Of a stretch of 64,000 nucleotides of DNA, positions 32,038 to 42,601 are shown piece by piece. Made by a program: the position numbers and the translations under genes. The stretch covers positions 496,001 to 560,000 of the forward strand of contig JANEZZ010001492.1 of assembly GCA_026122225.1 (NCBI GenBank). Reading direction: 5' to 3'. The notes beneath the pieces were generated by a model. It had not been told where the DNA came from, ran no database searches, and saw nothing but the letters and a program-made list of their open reading frames with translations. The stretch comes from Heloderma charlesbogerti. Its lineage: Eukaryota; Chordata; Lepidosauria; Squamata; Helodermatidae. How positions within the stretch are numbered: the first letter of the stretch is position 1; every line of letters begins with the position of its first letter.

Positions 32038-32676
32038 TTAGGGCACAATCCTATTCAGATAGGCAGGTGCCTCCAAACTCGGATGCAACTGCCTATCCAA
32101 AGCAGGGCAGGAGAAGCATGGAGGGGATTGTTCCTTCCCCGCTTCTCCTGCCCTGCATTTTCGGCTAGACAGCTGATTGCAGCTGTCTAGCTGCAGGAGG
32201 GCTGAGCGGGGGTGGGGGTTGCTGTATGACACATAGGATGTGTCATACAGGCATTTCCGCCCACCCCAGAACGCCCCCAGCCACGTCCCTTTTTGGCTGC
32301 TCTGCGCTCCTCTTGCAAGTGCAGAGGATGCAGCTGTTCCGTGCTGTTTCCAAGGCAGCGTGGAGAAGCCTAGTCCTCCACGCTCGGAAGAGGAGCGCAG
32401 AACAGCTGAAAAGGGATGGGGCTGGGGGCATTCCGGGGCAGGGTTGCAGAGCTGCCTGTACAACACATTCTATGTGTCGTACAGCAGCCTCCTCTCCCGC
32501 TCGCGCTCCCCCCCCCCCCCGCGACTAGACAGCTGAAAAAGGCTGTCTAGCCGAAAAAGCAGGGCAGGAGAGGCGCAGAGGGAACGATCGTCCACATGCT
32601 CCTCCTGTCTTGCTTTGGATAGGCGGTCGCCTCTGAGTTCGGAGGCGGCTGCCTATCTAGATCGGATTGCACCCTT
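32038..32676. repeat. Large palindromic MITE, 639 bp (L family)
   Basis: The ends TTAGGGCACAATCC and GGATTGCACCCTTA are inverted. Further in, GCAGGGCAGGAGAAG, CTAGACAGCTG, ATGACACATAGGATGTG and CACGCTCGGAAGAGGAGCGC each have inverted partners in mirror order. It is GC-rich. The ends match those of the A and S families. Open frames on both strands are by-products. Confidence 0.75.
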
Positions 32677-32809
32677 AGTCACATTAATCAGCTGTTAATA
32701 GCAAAATTTAGCCATGGTCATAATCAGGGCTGGTCTTAAAGATGGGCAGCTGAAGGGGGCACCAAGCTAAGCTTGGTGGTTTAATGTTCATTGACTGCAC
32801 TGTCTACAG

Positions 32810-32950
32810 CAGGAGTGGGCAACTCGTGGTGCTCCAGATGATTTGACCTACAACTCCCATCATCTCTCACCATTGGCTATGCTGGCTAGGGCTGATGGGA
32901 GTTGTAGGCTAAAACATCTGGAACACCACGAGTTTTACACCCCTGCCCTA
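32810..32950. repeat. Palindromic MITE (B family)
   Basis: CAGGAGTGGGCAACTCGTGG to CCACGAGTTTTACACCCCTG, with ACAACTCCCATCATCTC facing GGCTGATGGGAGTTGTAGG. The CAGGAGTG/CACCCCTG ends look hAT-like. GTCTACAG before and GTCCACAG shortly after may be an imperfect 8-bp duplication. Confidence 0.75.
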
Positions 32951-32981
32951 GTCCACAGTAAGGTCCAGCAAAGAAAAGTAG

Positions 32982-33217
32982 TAAGGGTGCGATCCTATGC
33001 ATGTTTAGACAGAAAAATATCCTACAACTCCCAGCATGCTCCAGCCAGACATGCTGGCTAGGGAATGCTGGGAGTTGTAGGACTTTTCTCTCTCTAAACA
33101 TGCTGGCTGGGGAATGCTGGGAGTTGTAGGACTTTTTTCTCTCTAAACATGCTGGCTGGGGAATGCTGGGAGTTGTAGGCCTTTTTTTGTCTGAACATGC
33201 ATAGGACTGTGCCCTTA
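32982..33217. repeat. A-family MITE with amplified right arm
   Basis: Normal A-family ends (TAAGGGTGCGATCCTATGC and GCATAGGACTGTGCCCTTA), but the right-arm unit of about 48 bp (CATGCTGGCTGGGGAATGC..GTAGGACTTTT) is present three times in tandem. It abuts the next copy directly. Confidence 0.8.
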
Positions 33218-33353
33218 AAGTGCAATCCTATGCATGTTTAGACAGAAAAAAGTCCTACAGCATCCAGCATGCCACAGCCAGCACTGCTGGTTGGAGAATG
33301 CTGGGAGCTGTAGGAGTTTTTTCGGTCTAAACATGCATAAGATTGTACGCTTA
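33218..33353. repeat. Palindromic MITE (A family)
   Basis: AAGTGCAATCCTATGCATG to CATGCATAAGATTGTACGCTTA with a central AGCACTGCTGG. It is adjacent head to tail with the amplified copy. Confidence 0.8.
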
Positions 33354-33403
33354 GAGTATTTAACCTTTTAAAAAGGTTATACAGGGTGTTTTGGTACAAA
33401 CTA

Positions 33404-33640
33404 GAGCCAGCATGGTGTAGTGGCTAGAGTGTTGGACCGGGAGTTGGGAGATCCAGATTCTAGTCCACACTCAGCCATGGAAGCTCACTGGGTGACTTTG
33501 GGCCAGTCACAGACTCCCAGCTCAACCCACCTCACAGGGTTGTTGTTGTTGTGAGGATAAAATGGAGGAGAAGGAGGACTATGTATGCCGCCTTGGGTTC
33601 CTTGAGGAAAAAAGGCAGGATATAAATGTAATTAATTAAT
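33404..33640 (+). mobile_element. tRNA-type SINE
   Basis: AGAGCCAGCATGGTGTAGTG head with a B-box-like GATTCTAGTCC, middle block GGTGACTTTGGGCCAGTCAC, CCTCACAGGGTTGTTG, and a simple-sequence 3' end after GGATATAAATG. Same family as 35,369, 40,467 and 52,494. Common type in squamate genomes. Confidence 0.88.
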
Positions 33641-34149
33641 AAACTATAAAAATTAACTCCCATCAATTAGCTTTACAGTGTGTTCCTTTTTAAATTCCCC
33701 ATTTGATATCATTTGTTCTACATAAAAATCAGAAGAACAGAGCTTTACTTTGAGGCGACATTACCAAGTGCTATAAGCACTACAAATACTATAAATTCTA
33801 TACATTTAAAATAATGTATAAAAGAATTCTTATATAGCAGTAAGAAAGCTGTACGCTGTAAAAGAAAGCTGTAAGCTGTAAATTTATTATGGGGGTGGCA
33901 GTGGCGAAGGCATTCCCTGCTCAGGACACTATTTTTCCTAGTGCTGACCCTGATCACAATTTAAACTGAAACACCCACACTCCCCCTACAACACACACAA
34001 TTTGTTTGGCTCAATTTGGCATTTGCCACAGAACAAATGATCTCTTGTAAATATTTGTTTAGGGGTATGCTGTATTGTAAAGGGTTTACAATAACTAAAC
34101 TATCACAAGCGATAAGTGTACATGGAGATTGTTTTCATGCAGAAGACAA
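33641..34149. other. No gene recognised
   Basis: AT-rich, with a small duplication (AGAAAGCTGTACGCTGTAA / AGAAAGCTGTAAGCTGTAA at about 33,840-33,880). 34,150-34,235 is a faint S-family copy starting GGGTGCAATCC. Confidence 0.45.
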
Positions 34150-34305
34150 AGGGTGCAATCCAGGCTAAGTTACTCCTGTTAATCAGTGGGAATCAGTTGA
34201 AGGCACATTGATTTCAATAGAAAGTTGTGCCCCATTGAAGGAGAGGAGACTCACTCAAGCATAACTAAGGACAGGCGTGCAAACAAATGCTGGGCCACCA
34301 TAAAG

Positions 34306-34644
34306 CAGGGGTGCAGAATCTCAGGCCCAGGGCTCAAATCCGGCCTACCTAGGGCCCAAAGCTGGCGCACCTGGGGTCCTGGTCTGTCCTGCCAAGATTC
34401 TCCAGATGGCCATGCCCCTTCCGCTGCCCTGCATTTCCCCTGACCACTGATCATTGGGTGGTTCCCTGGCCTTTGTGCAGCCCCCCCCCCCCAAGTATAA
34501 AACATTGAAATGCCTCTCCTAAGGCTTAATTACTGGCAGTGAGAGCTTTAAGCTAAAATAGGCTAGTATTTGGCCCCACTCCTTTTGCCTTTGGCCCTGC
34601 CCACCACTGGAAGAGATTCTCTGAAATGGAATTCAACACCCCTG
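34306..34644. mobile_element. Non-autonomous hAT element (MITE), 339 bp
   Basis: Bounded by CAGGGGTGCAGAAT and CAACACCCCTG with a perfect 8-bp duplication CCATAAAG (34,298-34,305 and 34,645-34,652). Length, ends and duplication fit hAT. It has no transposase. Confidence 0.9.
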
Positions 34645-34652
34645 CCATAAAG

Positions 34653-35368
34653 TTATAACTGAATTTCTACAGCCCACCTGACACGCTTAAACAATAAAAC
34701 ATTGTTTTCAAAGTGTATTTCATGGAACACACTATTATAGACTCAAACCAGATTCTGTTTGCTAATTATAATGTGCAACAGCTTGAAACTGCCTGAAAGC
34801 AGACTACGTTCGAAGCTGGGCTCTTCTTCTCCACCTCTCCTACCCAACATTTCCTTTTATAATAATAGCTCTTTCTCCAGCTCTGTTTTCCAATGGCAAT
34901 TAGCTTGTCTCTAGATTTCATATGCATTCCATAGCCCAATTATGTCCTCCTCTCTACCTATGGAACCATTGTGGGGGAAAATAGCTGGAAAAATCTCGCA
35001 TAGTTTTCCATACTGTGAACTCTGCTACTGCAAATTAAAAGGGAATTACTCACATTCAGGTCTCTTGACAGCAGATGGGCATCAAGGAACAGAGCAGACT
35101 TATAGGAATGTGTGTGTGAGTGTTAATATTTCTGGCCTTGAGTCTTATAGTTCCTATAATCAGCTGATCTAAGAGTTGTTCTTCATGACACATCGTGCCC
35201 GTGTGCTGGAAAAGATTGAAGTCAGCACATTTGTGGAAAGTCTTACCGTAATGTTCTAATTCAATGTGACAAGCAAGATAGAGAAATAGCCTAAAACATA
35301 TGGGTGATACATTATGAAGCATATGAATGATAATTACCAGGAAATTATAAATTAAATTATTAGGAAAG
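34653..35368. other. No gene recognised
   Basis: About 700 bp of AT-rich sequence without a repeat or exon that I can support. Confidence 0.45.
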
Positions 35369-35615
35369 GAGAGCCAGTGTGGTGTAGTGGCAAGAGTGTT
35401 GGACTGGGAGCTGGGAGATCTGGGTTCTAGTCCCCACTCAGCCATGGAAGCTCACTGGGTGACTTTGGGCCAGTCACACACTCTCAGCCCAACCCACCTC
35501 ACAGGGTTGTTGTTGTGAGGATAAAGTGGAGAGGAGGAGGATAATGTAAGCCGCCTTGGGTTCCTTGCAAGAGGAAAAAAGGCGGGATATAAATGCAATA
35601 AATAAATAAATAAAT
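35369..35615 (+). mobile_element. tRNA-type SINE
   Basis: GAGAGCCAGTGTGGTGTAG head, GGTTCTAGTCC B-box-like, GGTGACTTTGGGCCAGTCAC, ending (AAAT)n. TAAATTAT on both sides may be the target duplication. Confidence 0.9.
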
Positions 35616-36134
35616 TATGCACCCTGGAGAATTCTGTGTGACTGAAAAGGATTGCCTCCAACAGCCATTGTGTCAATACCACAGAAAAAGAAACACAAAG
35701 CAAGTGTTTCTAGTAGTTCTATTTGAACCAAACACTTGAGAATTCTGGTGAGATATTAAGGAAATTAAATATTCTTTTAAAATGCAATATTAGTTCATAC
35801 AGGGTTGGATCTGGGACCTACCTTCTGTTGACAGTAGGCCTTCACTCACAGAGGATAACCCCACCCAATTTGGGGGGACCCCCCCCACACACACACGCAC
35901 ACACACATCACACAGTAGGGTCTCCCAACTCTCTGTGTAGCATTTTCAGGGGCCCAGAGAGGCTAACATGGGAAGGAAGGGGCAGGGAAGTCCACTTCCA
36001 CCAGTGCAGCTGATCCAGTGTAAATGTGGATCCAGCCCACTGTCTTCTCAGCTATGCCAGGTCTGCAAATATTTCTGTCCAAACAGATGTTGAGTGATGG
36101 AGCAGATCCTTAATGATGTTACAGACAGGCCATA
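35616..36134. other. No gene recognised; (CA)n run
   Basis: Contains a C run and (CA)n at about 35,880-35,912. Nothing else is supported. Confidence 0.4.
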
Positions 36135-36243
36135 CCAGTAAGCTTTCAAATTTCCCAAAGGCCTTCCAGAACAGTAAGGTTTAAGTTACCCAAAGGCCTT
36201 CCATACCAGTAAGGTTTCAAGTTACCCAAAGGCCTTCCAGGAC
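36135..36243 (+). repeat. Three tandem copies of about 36 bp
   Basis: The unit CAGTAAGGTTTCAAGTTACC CAAAGGCCTTCCA is repeated three times with small differences (CAGTAAGCTTTCAAATTTCC in the first, one deleted base in the second). No function is evident. Confidence 0.8.
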
Positions 36244-36284
36244 TTATGAAATGAACCGTTCCACTTCTAGTTTTAGACATTAAG

Positions 36285-36373
36285 CGCAATCCTGTATATG
36301 TCTACTCAAAAAATAAGTCCCACTAAGTTCAATGGGGTTTACTCCTAGGTAAGGGTGTGTTGGATTGTAGCCT
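36285..36373. repeat. Short MITE (S family)
   Basis: AAGCGCAATCCTGTATATG, core AAGTCCCACTAAGTTCAATG, end GGATTGTAGCCTA. Ends inverted. Confidence 0.6.
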
Positions 36374-36930
36374 ATAACTCAACATAAAAGGAAAGGAGAA
36401 GGGTGAACCACAAGCACTGGATGAGAGATGCAAAAAATCCCTCACCCCCTCCCCAAATTGGGGAGCTAACAATTGCAACAGTAAAACCAGTAGCATTATA
36501 TTATCAGAATTATTTTCTAGTTATAATTAGAAAAAACAAGAAATAATTGTATGAATATTCAGAAAAGTTCAAAAGGCAGAAGAGGAAAATTTAAAATAGA
36601 AATACCCCCTAAGACATACAAACTGCAAAAGAGATATAAAAATCTACAATCCATATGGTTAAAGATAATTCAAAATAGGCTAATGAACCAGGCTTCTATA
36701 GAGATTTATTCAGAAGAAATTTACTCAGAATGTTAGTATCTCATCTGCACTGATGCACTTTTGAATGCCTTTATACTCTTTCAGATTGTAGATTATGATA
36801 TATCTTGTTATGTGTGCCATGAATTTTGTGGTATTTGTATCCGATGTGACGTGTGTGTGTGTATTTTGTACTTATTCATTGTATATTCACATAATTGTTG
36901 CTTTGATATTGTAGTTATTAGCTCCCCAGT
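36374..36930. other. No gene recognised
   Basis: AT-rich sequence up to the Bov-B target site. Includes a short (TG)n at about 36,850. Confidence 0.4.
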
Positions 36931-37006
36931 ATATTGTTTTGCCCCTTCATGGATCACTGCCTTGTTGTGGCGAAGGGGCTTGCGTAACGCAGTGAAGCCA
37001 TAAGGT

Positions 37007-37993
37007 ATGCCATGCAGGGCCACCCAAGACGGACAGGTCATGGTGGAGAGTTCTGACAACATGTGGTCCACTGGAGAAGGAAATGGCAACCCACTCCAGG
37101 ATTCTTGCCAAGAAAACCCCATGGAACGTATCACAAGGCTAAAAGATATGACGCCGGAAGATGAGCCCCTCAGGTTGGAAGGTGTCCAATATACTACTGG
37201 GGAAGAGCAGAGGCAATTTCCAAGTAGCACCAGAAAGAGTGAAGCAGCTGGGCCAAAGCCGAAAGGACAGTCAGCTGTGGATGTGGCTGGTGGTGAAAAG
37301 AAAATCCGATGCTGTAAAGAACAATATTGTTTAGGAACCTGGAATGTAGGATCAATGAATCAAGGTAAGCTGGAGGTGGTCAAACATGAGATGGCAAGAT
37401 TGAACATCGACATCTTGGGAATCAGCGAACAAAAATGGACAAGCATGGGCGAATTTAATTCAGGTGACCATTATATCTACTACTGTGGGCAACAATCCCT
37501 TAGAAGAAATGGAGTAGCACTCATAGTCAACAAAAGGGTGGGAAAAGCAGTAGTGGGGTACAATCTCAAAAACGATAGAATGATCTCAGTACGAATCCAA
37601 GGCAAACCATTCAATATCACAGTAATTCACGTCTATGCACCAACCACTGGTGCCGAAGAAGCTGAGGTTGATCGGTTCTATGAAGACCTACAATACCTTC
37701 TAGAACTAACACCAACAAAAGATGTCCTCTTCATCATAGGGGATTGGAATGCTAAAGTAGGAAGTCAAGAAATCACCGGGATAACAGGCAAGCATGGCCT
37801 TGGTGTACAGAATGAAGCAGGACAAAGGCTAATAGAGTTTTGCCAAGAGAACACACTGATCATAGCAAACACTCTTTTCCAACATAGCACAAGAGGCGAC
37901 TCTACACATGGACATCACCAGATGGTCAATATCGAAATCAGATTGATTATGTCCTTTGCAGCCAAAGATGGAGAAGCTCTATACAGTCAGTAA
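37007..37993 (+). pseudogene. Bov-B endonuclease (APE-type) part
   Basis: Open for 328 codons. APE-type endonuclease motifs are GTWNVGSMNQGK, ILGISEQKW (catalytic Glu), NITVIHVYAPT and FIIGDWNAKVG. Near 37,910 the frame shifts: the QIDYVL-like segment and SDHELL (catalytic His) are read in another frame at about 37,950-38,040. Not functional as one protein. Confidence 0.88.
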
Positions 37994-38058
37994 AAACAAG
38001 ACCTGGAGCTGACTGTGGCTCAGATCATGAGCTTCTTATTGCAAAATTTCGGCTTAAA

Positions 38059-40138
38059 TTGAAGAATGTAGGGAAAACCCCTAACCCATTCAGGTATGAC
38101 CTAAATCATATCCCTTATGAATATACAGTGGAGGTGACGAATAGATTTCAGGGATTAGACCTGATAGACAGAGTGCCTGAGGAACTATGGATGGAGGTCC
38201 GTAACATTGTTCAGGAGGCAGCAACTACATCCATCCCAAAGAAAAAGAAATGCAAGAAAGCCAAGTGGCTGTCTGAGGAGGCTTTACAAGTAGCTGAGAA
38301 AAGAAGGAAAGTGAAAAGCAAGGGAGAAAGGGGAAGATATACCCAACTGAATGCAGATTTCCAGAGAATAGCAAGGAGAGACAAGAAGGCCTTCTTAAAT
38401 GAACAATGCAAAGAAATCGAGGAAAACAACAGAATGGGAAAGACTAGAGATCTCTTCAAGAAAATTGGAGATCTCAAGGGAACGTTTTGTGCAAAGACGG
38501 GCATGATAAAGGACAAAGAAGGCAGGGACCTAACAGAAGCAGATGAGATTAAGAAGAGGTGGAAAGAATACACAGAAGAACTATACAGGAAAGATCTTAA
38601 TGTCCCTGATAGCCATGATAGTGTGGTCACTGAACTTGAGCCGGACATCCTAGAGAGTGAAGTCAAGTGGGCCTTAGGAAGCATTACTAACAACAAAGCT
38701 AGCGGAGATGACAGTATCCCAGTTGAGCTATTTAAGATCTTAAAAGATGATGCTGTTAAAGTGCTGCACGCAATATGCCAACAAATCTGGAACACTCAAC
38801 AGTGGCCACAAGACTGGAAAAGGTCAGTTTACATTCCAATTCCAAAGAAGGGCAATGCCAAAGAGCGTTCAAACTACCGTACAATTGCGCTCATTTCACA
38901 TGCCAGCAAGGTTATGCTCAAAATCCTACAAGCTCGGCTTCAGCAGTATGTGAACTGAGAACTACCAGAAGTACAAGCTGGGTTTCGAAGAGGCAGAGGA
39001 ACAAGAGATCAAACCGCCAACATTCGCTGGATCATGGAGAAAGCAAGAGAATTCGAGAAAAACACCTATTTCTGCTTCATTGACTACGCTAAAGCCTTTG
39101 ATTGTGTGGATCACAACAAACGGTGGCAAATTCTAAAGAGATGGGAGTACCAGACCACCTTACCTGTCTCCTGAGAAACCTGTACGAGGATCAAGAAGCA
39201 ACAGCAAGAACCAGACATGGAACAACCGATTGGTTCAAAATTGGGAATGGAGTACAACAAGGCTGTATATTGTCGCCCTGCTTATTTAACCTATATGCAG
39301 GTTATTTAACATCATGAGAAATGCGGGGTTGGATGAATCACAGGTCGGAATTAAGATTCCCGGGAGAATTATCAACAACCTCAGATATGCAGACGATACC
39401 ACCCTAATGGCAGAAAGTGAAGAGGATCTCAAGAGCCTCTTGTTGAGGGTGAAAGTGGAGAGTGCAAAAGCTGTTTTGAAACTCAACATTAAAAAAACTA
39501 AGATCATGGCATCTGGCCCCATCACTTCCTGGCATACAGAAGGGGAAGAAATGGAAGCAGTGACAAATTTTATTTTCTTGGGCTCCAAGATCACCGCAGA
39601 CGGTGACTGTAGCCATGAAATTAAAAGACGCTTGCTCCTGGGGAGGAAAGCTATGGCAAACCTAGACAGCATAGTAAGAAGCAGAGACATCACCGTGCTG
39701 ACAAAGGTTCGTATAATCAAAGCTATGGTTTTCCCAGTAGCAATGTATGGCTGTGAGAGCTGGACTATAAGGAAGGCTGAGCGCTGAAGAATCAATGCTT
39801 TCGAACTGTGGTGCTGGAGAAGACTCTTACGAGTCCCCTGGACTGCAAGGAGGTCAAATCAGTCCATCCTAAAGGAAATCAACCCTGAGTGCTCATTGGA
39901 CGGACAGATACTGAAGCTCAAATATTTTGGCCACCGAATGCAAAGAGAAAACTCCCTGGAAAAGACCCTGATGCTGGGAAAGACTGAAGGCAAAAGGCGA
40001 AGGGGACGGCAGAGGATGAGATGGCTAGATAGCGTCACTGAATATGGACTTGAGCATGCTCCGGGAGAGAGCGGAGGACAGGAAGGCCTGGCGTGCTATG
40101 GTCCATGGGGTCACAAAGAGTTGGACACGACTGAATGA
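38059..40138 (+). pseudogene. Bov-B reverse transcriptase part
   Basis: Open pieces at 38,059-38,958 (ends in a TGA), then GFRRGRGTRDQ and FIDYAKAFDCVDHNK (motif A) after it. QQGCILSPCLFNLYAG (motif B) lies at about 39,260, NNLRYADDTTLMAES (motif C) at about 39,375, and the C-terminal region runs to 40,138. At least one stop and several frameshifts break it. Confidence 0.88.
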
Positions 40139-40466
40139 CTGAACAACAATATTGTTTTGAGATTTGTTATGTGCCTCTAATTCAAACATTAACTCACTGT
40201 GTGATGTCAGGAGCAGTTATTTTTGTATATGTGATGTTTGACATTACACAGATAAATGTACATTTTAGATACCTCTGAAAAGAAGTCCATGCGCAGATCT
40301 GAGTCTGTTAAGTGCCTGGATGGGAGACTACCTGGGAACCTACATACGCCACCTTGAGTTCCACCATGGGAAAGAGGCAGGAGATAAATGCAGTAAATAA
40401 AAAAGCGAGCAGTAAGGGCATGAGTCAAAAAACAAAAACAGTTCAGGCCTCCTCAAAGATTCGTAC

Positions 40467-40693
40467 GAGAGCCAGTGTGGTCTCATGGTTAGAGTGTTGG
40501 ACTGGGACTCTGGAGATCCAGGTTCTAGTCCCCACTCGGCAATTAAGCTCACTGGGTGACTTTGGGCTAGGCTCCGACTATCAACCTAATCTACATTATA
40601 GGGGTGGTGTGATGATAAAATGGAGAGGAGGGGGACCATATAAACTGCTTTGGGTCCTTGCAAGAGGAAAAAAAGGTGGGATACAAATGTAAT

Positions 40694-40741
<48 letters not shown>
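40467..40741 (+). mobile_element. tRNA-type SINE with (AAAG)n tail
   Basis: GAGAGCCAGTGTGGTCTCATGG head, GGTTCTAGTCC, GGTGACTTTGGGC, ending in about 12 units of GAAA (40,694-40,741). Confidence 0.85.
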
Positions 40742-40894
40742 CATATGCTCCCTTGAACAATAGACTTGCAGTTCACAGCAATTGCCTTGCGTCGAGGGGA
40801 AGCATGGCCACTTATGTCTATATCATAATTTGATATCCTTGAGGGAGGGAGATTGTCTCCCTTTCCCAAATGATATATAAGTACCCTCACCCTT

Positions 40895-40982
40895 AAATGG
40901 CTCAGTGGGACAGTTCTGAGCCCAAGGATGCTGAACTAGATAGACCTTTGCTCTAATCCAGCAGGGCATTTCTTATGTTAAA
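40895..40982 (+). mobile_element. CR1 3' tail fragment
   Basis: GATGCTGAACTAGATAGACC and TTTCTTATGTT match the 3' end of the CR1 copy at 46,850-46,905. Confidence 0.6.
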
Positions 40983-41028
40983 GGCCCTTAAACATTCATT
41001 TGAGGCACCAAGGATGGAGGGGTTAAGT

Positions 41029-41381
41029 CAGAGGTGCAGACCCTCAGGCTAAGGGGCTACATCCAGCCCTCTGGGCTTCCCATTCTGGCCCTCTGAGGTT
41101 CTGCAGAAGGCCATGCCCCTTCTCTTGGTCCTCCCCCCTTTCCCCCAACCATCAATCGTTTGGTGGTTTCCTGGCTATTGTGAAGTTTTTCTCTCATTTG
41201 AAAAGGTTGAATTGCCTCTCCTGAGGGTTAATTACTGGCAGTAAAAGCTTTCAGCTAAAATGTGTTCACATTTTTGGTCCCACCTCATGTTCCTTTGTCC
41301 CTACCCACCACTAGAATGCGCTCCCAAGAATACTCTGACATGGAATTTGGCCCAAGGGCTGAAAGAGGTTCTGTGCCCCTG
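41029..41381. mobile_element. Non-autonomous hAT element (MITE), 353 bp
   Basis: Ends CAGAGGTGCAGACC and GTTCTGTGCCCCTG, with a perfect 8-bp duplication GGTTAAGT (41,021-41,028 and 41,382-41,389). Same family as 34,306. Confidence 0.92.
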
Positions 41382-41394
41382 GGTTAAGTATTGG

Positions 41395-41850
41395 AGGGAG
41401 CAATCCTACTGGGACAGGTGGCCGCCTCCAAACTCTGAGGCAACTGCCTATCCAATGCAGGGCAGGAGAAGTGCGGAGGGAATCGTCCCTTCCGCGCTTC
41501 AGCCGCCCTGTATTTGTGGTTAGATGGCCGATTTTGGCTGTCTAGCTACAGGAAGGTGGAGCGGGGGAAGTGGCTGCCGGACGACACACTGGATGAGTCA
41601 TACCGGCATTTCTGCCTTCTCCACCCCGGAACGACCCCAAGAATGCCCCGTTTTCACTGCTCCTGCTCCTCTTCCAAGCGTGGAGCACAGATCTGTTCCA
41701 TGCTGTCTATGAGGCAGCACGGGAGGGCAGGATGGTTTGTTCTTAGGGAACCAACTTTGGAGCGCGGGCTCCGAGGTCGGTTCCTGGAAACCGACGTATC
41801 CTATGGTTTTTCTAGCCGCTGACTGGTGGCCATAGGATTGCGCCCTAAGA
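41395..41850. repeat. Large palindromic MITE, damaged (L family)
   Basis: Shares CTGCCTATCCAATGCAGGGC, TGGCTGTCTAGCTAC and GTGGAGCACAGA-like blocks with the 639-bp copy at 32,038, and ends CATAGGATTGCGCCCTAA. The right half is diverged (GGTTCCTGGAAACCGACG palindrome near 41,780). Confidence 0.65.
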
Positions 41851-42074
41851 TGACACTTGCAAGTTTGTTTCTTCTTTCGTTCACTGCTTGAGGACTCCAA
41901 AAAAAGACCCATTCACCATAGGTTCCAGATAAGATGTACATTCAGTTATGGCTAATCACAAACTTTGTGGAAAGCAAAGCAGCAAGGTGATTTATCTTCA
42001 TAATTTACAAGGCCCGCGCCCCAAATCAGATAAAAGGAGAGGTTCCCCCCTTTGCACATGCACTTCAATCCTGT

Positions 42075-42599
42075 TAATTATGGTGATTAAAACAAAAAGG
42101 GATTGTGAAGAGCTCCAAAAGGCTCTCCCCAAATTGGGAGAATGGGCATCTAAATGGCAATTGCAGTTCAATGTAAGCAAGTGTAAAGTGATGCAGATTG
42201 GGGCAAAAAATCCAAACTTCAAGTATAGCCTGATGGGATGTGAGCTAGCAGTGACAGACCAGGAAAGAGATCTTGGGGTTGTGGTGGACAGCTCAATGAA
42301 GATGTCAACCCAGTGTGTGGTTACTGTAAAAAAGGCAAACTCCATGTTAGCTGTAATTAGAAAAGGAATTGAGAATAAAGCTGCCAATATCATACTGCCC
42401 CTATACAAATCTATGGTGTGACCACATTTGGAATACTGTATACAGTTCTTGTCACCACACCTAAAAATATATTGTAGAGCTGGAAAAGGTGCAGAAAAGG
42501 GCAACTAAAATGATCAAGGGGCTGGAGCATCTCCCCCATGAGAGAAGGTTAAAACAGCTAGGATAGTTTAGTTTGAAAAAAGGAGGGCAAGGGGATACA
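42075..42599 (+). pseudogene. CR1 reverse transcriptase C-terminal remnant
   Basis: Reads FNVSKCKVMQIGAKNPNF, ERDLGVVVDSSMKMSTQC and NIILPLYKSMV to a TGA at 42,419; then KGLEHLP and FSLKK-like words appear in other frames. These are standard C-terminal blocks of CR1 RT. Frame broken. Confidence 0.85.
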
Positions 42600-42601
42600 T
42601 A

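Larger units (their letters stand above)
36942..40148 (+). mobile_element. Bov-B LINE copy 3, full length
   Basis: 3,207 bp between an 11-bp target duplication ATATTGTTTTG (36,931-36,941 and 40,149-40,159). It carries the 5' region, the endonuclease, reverse transcriptase and C-terminal region, and the AACAAC-type 3' end. Bov-B is about 3.2 kb, so this is essentially complete in length, though its reading frame is broken several times. Confidence 0.95.

Noticed and set aside
32038..32676. Open frames of 60-140 codons on both strands
   Set aside because: They lie in a GC-rich palindromic MITE, where inverted repeats produce mirrored frames. No domain or splice structure.
33000..33350. Repeats with regular spacing, superficially CRISPR-like
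   Set aside because: The units are contiguous arms of a hairpin MITE with no unique spacers, and this is vertebrate DNA.
36942..40148. Ruminant contamination, because of Bov-B
   Set aside because: Bov-B is common in squamates. The surrounding repeats (squamate-type SINEs, CR1, Tc1, MITEs) are not ruminant.
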